This document shows, in pieces, positions 59,757 to 64,000 of a DNA stretch of 64,000 bases. A program made the translations under genes and the position numbers. The stretch spans positions 496,001 to 560,000 of the forward strand of contig JAIOKI010000004.1 of the NCBI GenBank assembly GCA_028335825.1. Reading direction: 5' to 3'. The notes beneath the pieces are model-generated. The model saw only the letters and a list, made by a program, of their open reading frames with translations, ran no database searches and was not told where the DNA came from. This DNA comes from Nosema muscidifuracis. Its lineage: Eukaryota; Microsporidia; Nosematidae. Numbering within the stretch: position 1 is the first letter of the stretch; the number at the start of each line of letters is the position of its first letter.

Positions 59757-60422
59757 TTAATCAATTTCTTTTATGATATCTAGAATATCATCATTAGCCT
59801 TTACTTGCACAGCATTCCATCCACGTCTTTTAGCTGTTTCAATATTCTCAATTAAATCATCAAAGAAATAAATCTTAGATGGATCAGTTATTCTTAAATA
59901 TTTTTCTACAAAATCGTACGAATTATCTTTAGGTTTACCAATACTTTCAATATAGACAGGATAAAATACTCCTTCAAAACATTCACTTATACCTAAAATA
60001 TTAAGAATAAGTTCTGCTCGTTTTTTAGGTGCATTAGTAAAACACCATTTCTTATACGGAATAGAATTAAGAGCATCTTTTAATATAGAATTTTCTTTTA
60101 AGTATTTTCTATAAAAACTTTCATCTTTTAATTCTTCTATCTCGTATGTCACTCGTTTTCTAAATGAGTAAAGTTTTTCATTTTCCAATTGAAGTTTAAT
60201 TAATTTATCACTAAATTCGGGCATACTTTTATCAATATTTCGTAATTCATTGTACTTATCTATCCACATTTCAGTTTCTTCTTTCTTAAAAAAATCATTT
60301 CTTTTATATAGAGTATCATCTATATCAAATACTAAAATTTTTTCATCATTTACAATGTTCTTAAGATTATTTAGAGTTAATGCTGACATTATAATATATT
60401 GAAGACTAGTAGATGGATTCAT
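59757..60422 (-). CDS. HAD-family phosphatase (pyrimidine 5'-nucleotidase, Sdt1/Phm8-like), copy 2
   Basis: It has the same motif set as copy 1: VFDIDDTLY, CFTNAPKKRAE, GKPKDNSYDF (Lys) and IYFFDDLIEN (DD-L-I-E-N, the usual acid pair). The chosen start is the ATG at 60420-60422, preceded by taccccacata and beginning MNPSTSLQ. The frame is open another 22 codons upstream, but that stretch lacks the motif and has non-coding-like composition. This gives 221 residues. It is a tandem same-strand duplicate of copy 1, about 2 kb away. Confidence 0.87.
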   Translation of the reverse strand: MNPSTSLQYIIMSALTLNNLKNIVNDEKILVFDIDDTLYKRNDFFKKEETEMWIDKYNELRNIDKSMPEFSDKLIKLQLENEKLYSFRKRVTYEIEELKDESFYRKYLKENSILKDALNSIPYKKWCFTNAPKKRAELILNILGISECFEGVFYPVYIESIGKPKDNSYDFVEKYLRITDPSKIYFFDDLIENIETAKRRGWNAVQVKANDDILDIIKEID

Positions 60423-61385
60423 TATGTGGGGTACAAAAAGAAATTTAATAAATATCTTATTATGCATACTTATATTATAATATAGCATAAAAATAAAACG
60501 AAATTTTGTTATTATGTAATATCTTTAATAAAAAGTTTATTTAAAGAGAAATGTAATTATAAAATATAATAAGATGTTATATTTTATAAATTATTAATTT
60601 TTATATATAATATATATTTTTGATTATAATGATTTATTAAAAATGTAATTAAATAAAAATTAAGATGTTATATTTTATAAATTATTTAATCTTTAATACT
60701 TAGAAAAATACAAATTTATTTTATTTAAAAATAAATTACCATTTTCTGATAAATTAAATTAAATAAAATTTTTAGATAATCATTAAAGTCACAAGATTTA
60801 TAAATAATATTTATTAGATTATTATTCTATATCTCTTTAATTTAAAATAAGAATATTTTTTATATCACTAACTAAGAAGAGATAGTAATGAAATATCAGA
60901 AAATATCCATTTAAAATTAAAATAAACGACTAAATCAATTTGAGTTATTGAAATATTAACAATAACAAGACAAGTATATAAATAATTATTAATAATATTT
61001 AGAAGCTATCAAATTCTTCAGTTTTGCTAAAATACTGAACATATCTATGGATGTAATTGATTGGCTAGTTTCACATTTTATATATCTATTTTGTCACATG
61101 AATTAATCCTAATTAAAATGACATAAATAGCCCACTTGAATACGACATAATTAGTATATGTTATTTTATATCTTATTATAAAATGAATGAATGTTTTACC
61201 AAAAATAAATTTGATGTTATTTTTATGAGTCATAAAAACATACTTAAGTATGTATTTTTAAACAAACAAATTATCATTCAAGATACTTCATAGCTCTAAC
61301 AAAAAAAAAATTAATTTTTATTCAATACTAATTTAAAAATAAATAAATATTTAATTTATCAGTTTAACCCTCTTCTAATTACCTG
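60423..61385. other. Non-coding spacer
   Basis: About 960 bases of AT-rich DNA. The first 300 bases have weak repeats (aagatgttatattttataaat twice). The rest is unique with a few G/C-richer words (about 61015-61140) but no ORF, tRNA or LINE motif that I can recognise. The next gene's C-rich motif (aaccctc) is at about 61366. Confidence 0.5.
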
Positions 61386-62105
61386 ATGTCAATACTATAC
61401 ATATTTTATTACATAAGTATAGTAACTTCTTCAAATACCAGATTGAACCTAATCAATTTTATTACCAAACATATAGGCAGTAGAGCTCTCAATAAAGTAG
61501 AAGAAAAATTAGAAGATATGAAAATAATGCCTATAGAATATTTTATACGAGAAATTTACCGGTTCACTACATATAATTTTAAAATAAGCAGTTCGGAATA
61601 TTTAAAAGTTTCAATATCACCAGAGAATGTTATTTATAGTGGACATCTTGCTCTTAAATATATTTCACTTGATCTTTTAAGAAAATACAGGTATTCTAAA
61701 TTAACAGATTCAGAAAAAAATTCTCTTAATGAGTTTTATTCGTTGTATTGTGATATTATAAAAAAAGTATATAAAGAAGTTTTTATTAATATTAAATATG
61801 ATACAGTAGTCAGAATTAATAAAGATATGTATACATTTAAACTTAAAAGATATATTAGTAGAGATGTATTCGTTCAATATGCTGTTAAACATTTTTTGTA
61901 TAGATTTTATAAAGGGAGTAATTATATTGTACCACATACTAGATTTAGTATATTATCATCTAAAGTTGATAAAACTTTTACAAGGATGTATAAAGATTTT
62001 ATTTATCATTATGAAGTTAATAATCATCAGAGAGAGATATTAGAAGAAGTGAATGAGATATTAACAGAGACTATGACAATGATTAAGTATTATCTATTTA
62101 GATAA
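61386..62105 (+). CDS. Putative secreted protein, unknown family
   Basis: The 239-residue protein opens with a short hydrophobic segment (SILYIFYYISIVTSS) that looks like a signal peptide with cleavage near residue 16-20. The mature part is helix-rich, with many Tyr/Lys/Arg (FIREIYRFTTYNFK; FVQYAVKHFLYRFYKGSNYI) and no second membrane segment, internal repeat or KDEL-type end. I do not recognise it. Secreted lineage-specific proteins are common in microsporidia and may face the host, but this is only context. The ATG is about 14 bases after an aaccctcttct motif. Confidence 0.68.
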   Translation: MSILYIFYYISIVTSSNTRLNLINFITKHIGSRALNKVEEKLEDMKIMPIEYFIREIYRFTTYNFKISSSEYLKVSISPENVIYSGHLALKYISLDLLRKYRYSKLTDSEKNSLNEFYSLYCDIIKKVYKEVFINIKYDTVVRINKDMYTFKLKRYISRDVFVQYAVKHFLYRFYKGSNYIVPHTRFSILSSKVDKTFTRMYKDFIYHYEVNNHQREILEEVNEILTETMTMIKYYLFR

Positions 62106-62324
62106 TAAAAATAAACTTTTTTAATTAAAAAAATATCAATAAATTAAAATTATCATGTAGAAGAGTATCTAAATTAAAAACTATGAATGATATATTTGAA
62201 TTAAAAAAAATCAATTATAAATGAGTTATTAAATTAAAAAATCAATAATATTATAAAAATTATTATATAATATATTATATGTAATACTTCCTATTAGACA
62301 TATTAAATTAAATAAACTTTTTAA
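62106..62324. repeat. AT spacer between convergent genes
   Basis: Recurring aaattaaaaa(a)tcaa(t) words; no gene or structured element is seen between the secreted-protein gene and the DDX60-like helicase stop. Confidence 0.5.
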
Positions 62325-64000
62325 TTAAGCAAATATAGCTTTAAATTTAGGCTCGAATAATGCATAAAAATTACTGAGTTTTTTGTAAGTATCACCTCCA
62401 ATTTCATATTTACTATACCATCTTAAAAGACTGCTTAACACATTTTTAATAACACTTAAAGATTTGAATAAATCTGCAGATCTAATCTTGTTATTTTTTA
62501 CTATTTGCTGAACACTTCTTCCTAAAAAGAAATCTAACAGATAAGAATTTTTAGCTGAGTCAAGATAACTTACTTGTATAAAAGAAAGTATTGTATGAAT
62601 CTGTTTCTTACTATAATATTGTAATCCTCTTAAAACAGAGTCATATATTTTTAAAGAAGCTTGCATACTTAAATTATTAATATCTTTGCATAAATTGTAT
62701 ATCTTTTCATCAAGTGGAGGAAGAATAAATTCATTCTCAAAAATAAGAGGTCTAATTTCAAATAAATGACTTAAAGTATTCATAAAAGATTTTGGTTCAA
62801 AATCAATAAGATTATTTTCTAAAAGAATAGCAAATACAAAGATGGATGGATCAGAATCACGATTAGATATTATTAAATCATTAAGATAAGATTTATCATT
62901 AAAATAATTGTGTAAAATATTCAATTGTAAATCTACAAGATTTTTTCTTCTCTCTTCAGATATAAAAATATTACTTAAATCATAAGAAGTTTTTAAAGAT
63001 AAATTTTCCAATAAATTTTTGTTAGTATTTTCATAAGTTCCTTCTTTTTTGTTGTTATTTTCTTCTACTGAATTTTCAATATTTTCATAAGTTCCTTCTT
63101 TTTTATTAATATTTTCTTCTACTAAATTTTTGTCAATATTCTCTTTTTTATTAATATTTTCTTCTTTTTTCTTAATATGTTTATAAGTATTTTCTAATAA
63201 AGGATATTTTACTAGAGAATCTTTTAAATTAAATCCTACAAAACTACTATTAGTATATGTATATACACCTTTTATATTTGGTAAAAGAGATACCATTAAA
63301 TTTTGTACTCTTCGTTGTGGTATACCCATAAATACAATATTTCCTAATGTATCATATCCTCTTCTTCCTGCTCTACCTGCCATCTGTTTATAATTTAAAG
63401 GATCTAATAATAAACTATCTCCTGCAAATACAACTGTTCTACAAGGCATATTTATTCCTAAAGCTAATGTATCTGTAGCAAATAAAACTCTAAGATGTTT
63501 TTGTCTAAATAAAATTTCTGCAACATTTCTATATTTTCTATTCATTTGTTCATGATGTATTCCTATTCCTCTATAAAGCATATCAATATATTCAGGTCTA
63601 GTATTTTTAATAAATCTTGTTTCTTCTTCTAATTCATAATCTGTAACTTTAGTAACAGGATCAAGATATGTAAATTTAATATTCTTCTTATCAGTTTTAT
63701 ATTCAAAATTCTTTTCTGCTTCTAATGATTCTTCAATCCAAGAATCTTTACTTTTTTCTACATCTCTATTTCTTTTAGCTTCTTTCTTAATTTTATCTAT
63801 AACTTTATTTCTTTTAATTTCTATATCCATACTCTCTAATTTTTCATAAACTCTAACAGCCATTTTATTAATAAAATCTCTATCTGTATTGAAAACTATG
63901 CAAGGAAGCATATTTTTATTTTTTAAATCATCTAATAAATTCATCATATTTTCCATAATATATTCTTCATTATATTCATTTAATTTATCAAAAGCTTTTT
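62325..64000 (-). CDS. Ski2-like helicase of the DDX60 type, C-terminal part (5' truncated)
   Basis: The frame stays open to the last base of the window, so the first visible Met (63956) is internal and the N-terminal RecA domain is missing. The second RecA domain shows LPCIVFNTDR, IGIHHEQMNRKYRNVAEILF, LRVLFATDTLALGINMPCRTVVF and the combination DPLNYKQMAGRAGRRGYDTLGN (motif VI). IHHxxxNxKYR, GINMPCRTVVFAGDS and LNYKQMAGRAGRRG are closer to DDX60 than to Mtr4, Ski2, Brr2 or Slh1. Human DDX60 is linked to antiviral RNA sensing; its microsporidian role is unknown. A Lys/Asn/Glu-rich insert with a 54-base tandem repeat (about 63000-63190) lies after motif VI, and a helical C-terminal part follows. 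Confidence 0.82.
   Translation of the reverse strand, partial: KAFDKLNEYNEEYIMENMMNLLDDLKNKNMLPCIVFNTDRDFINKMAVRVYEKLESMDIEIKRNKVIDKIKKEAKRNRDVEKSKDSWIEESLEAEKNFEYKTDKKNIKFTYLDPVTKVTDYELEEETRFIKNTRPEYIDMLYRGIGIHHEQMNRKYRNVAEILFRQKHLRVLFATDTLALGINMPCRTVVFAGDSLLLDPLNYKQMAGRAGRRGYDTLGNIVFMGIPQRRVQNLMVSLLPNIKGVYTYTNSSFVGFNLKDSLVKYPLLENTYKHIKKKEENINKKENIDKNLVEENINKKEGTYENIENSVEENNNKKEGTYENTNKNLLENLSLKTSYDLSNIFISEERRKNLVDLQLNILHNYFNDKSYLNDLIISNRDSDPSIFVFAILLENNLIDFEPKSFMNTLSHLFEIRPLIFENEFILPPLDEKIYNLCKDINNLSMQASLKIYDSVLRGLQYYSKKQIHTILSFIQVSYLDSAKNSYLLDFFLGRSVQQIVKNNKIRSADLFKSLSVIKNVLSSLLRWYSKYEIGGDTYKKLSNFYALFEPKFKAIFA

Overview
This window is nuclear DNA of a microsporidian, by eye well over 70 % A+T. 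Three things support that. Nearly every ORF reads through without an intron and is shorter than its yeast or human counterpart: RIX7 has 507 residues, BMS1 777 and NUP170 929. Most starts have a short C-rich motif (CCC or CCCC) within about 3 to 20 bases upstream of the ATG, the known microsporidian start-proximal signal. The gene set is eukaryotic core machinery plus a Tom40 that would serve a mitosome. A 6-phosphogluconate dehydrogenase argues against the Enterocytozoonidae, which have lost central carbon metabolism. I cannot name the species.

Layout. 1-27.5 kb is gene-dense: CLP1 (left-truncated), LTN1, an IGHMBP2/Hcs1-type helicase, BMS1, a small unknown gene, a CAP-Gly coiled-coil protein, BUD32, an exosome RNase PH-like subunit, BUD23, RIX7, a TyrRS-like protein with degraded catalytic motifs, a dUTPase with an altered motif III, ELP2, eIF3b, a Nup155/Nup170 nucleoporin, TOM40 and mevalonate diphosphate decarboxylase. 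From 27.5 to 39.3 kb lies a gene desert with one convincing small gene (32.9 kb) and two decayed copies of the endonuclease-like C-terminal part of one non-LTR retroelement (LINE). 39.3-57.8 kb is dense again: TALE homeodomain protein, kinase, large propeller-like protein, PX protein, Qa-SNARE, SGT1, PP2A-B/CDC55, GND, several small unknowns, SSS1, BRR6/BRL1, PUS7, eL21, SmG, uS4, a PITP and a HAD phosphatase. A second HAD paralogue follows after about 2 kb of non-coding DNA that holds a third, opposite-strand copy of the same LINE. The right end has a putative secreted protein and the 3' part of a DDX60-type Ski2-like helicase that runs off the window.

Functional threads. Ribosome assembly and translation are heavily represented (BMS1, RIX7, BUD23, eIF3b, eL21, uS4), as are tRNA modification (ELP2, BUD32, PUS7), RNA decay and processing (exosome subunit, CLP1, DDX60-like helicase, SmG), and protein quality control and membrane traffic (LTN1, SGT1, SSS1, syntaxin, PX protein). 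Genes are not grouped in operons; neighbours are often divergent with very short shared promoters or convergent with tail gaps of a few bases.

What stands out. (1) A family of three LINE endonuclease-domain fossils marks the gene-poor tracts. (2) Local tandem duplication repeatedly copies gene ends: the 3' ends of three genes, the start region of BUD23 (creating upstream mini-ORFs) and internal in-frame segments of four proteins. (3) Several conserved proteins lack expected catalytic residues or carry an apparent frameshift: the TyrRS-like protein, dUTPase motif III, RIX7 D1 Walker B and the LTN1 RING tail. (4) Two unannotated intergenic stretches have RNA-like composition or structure.
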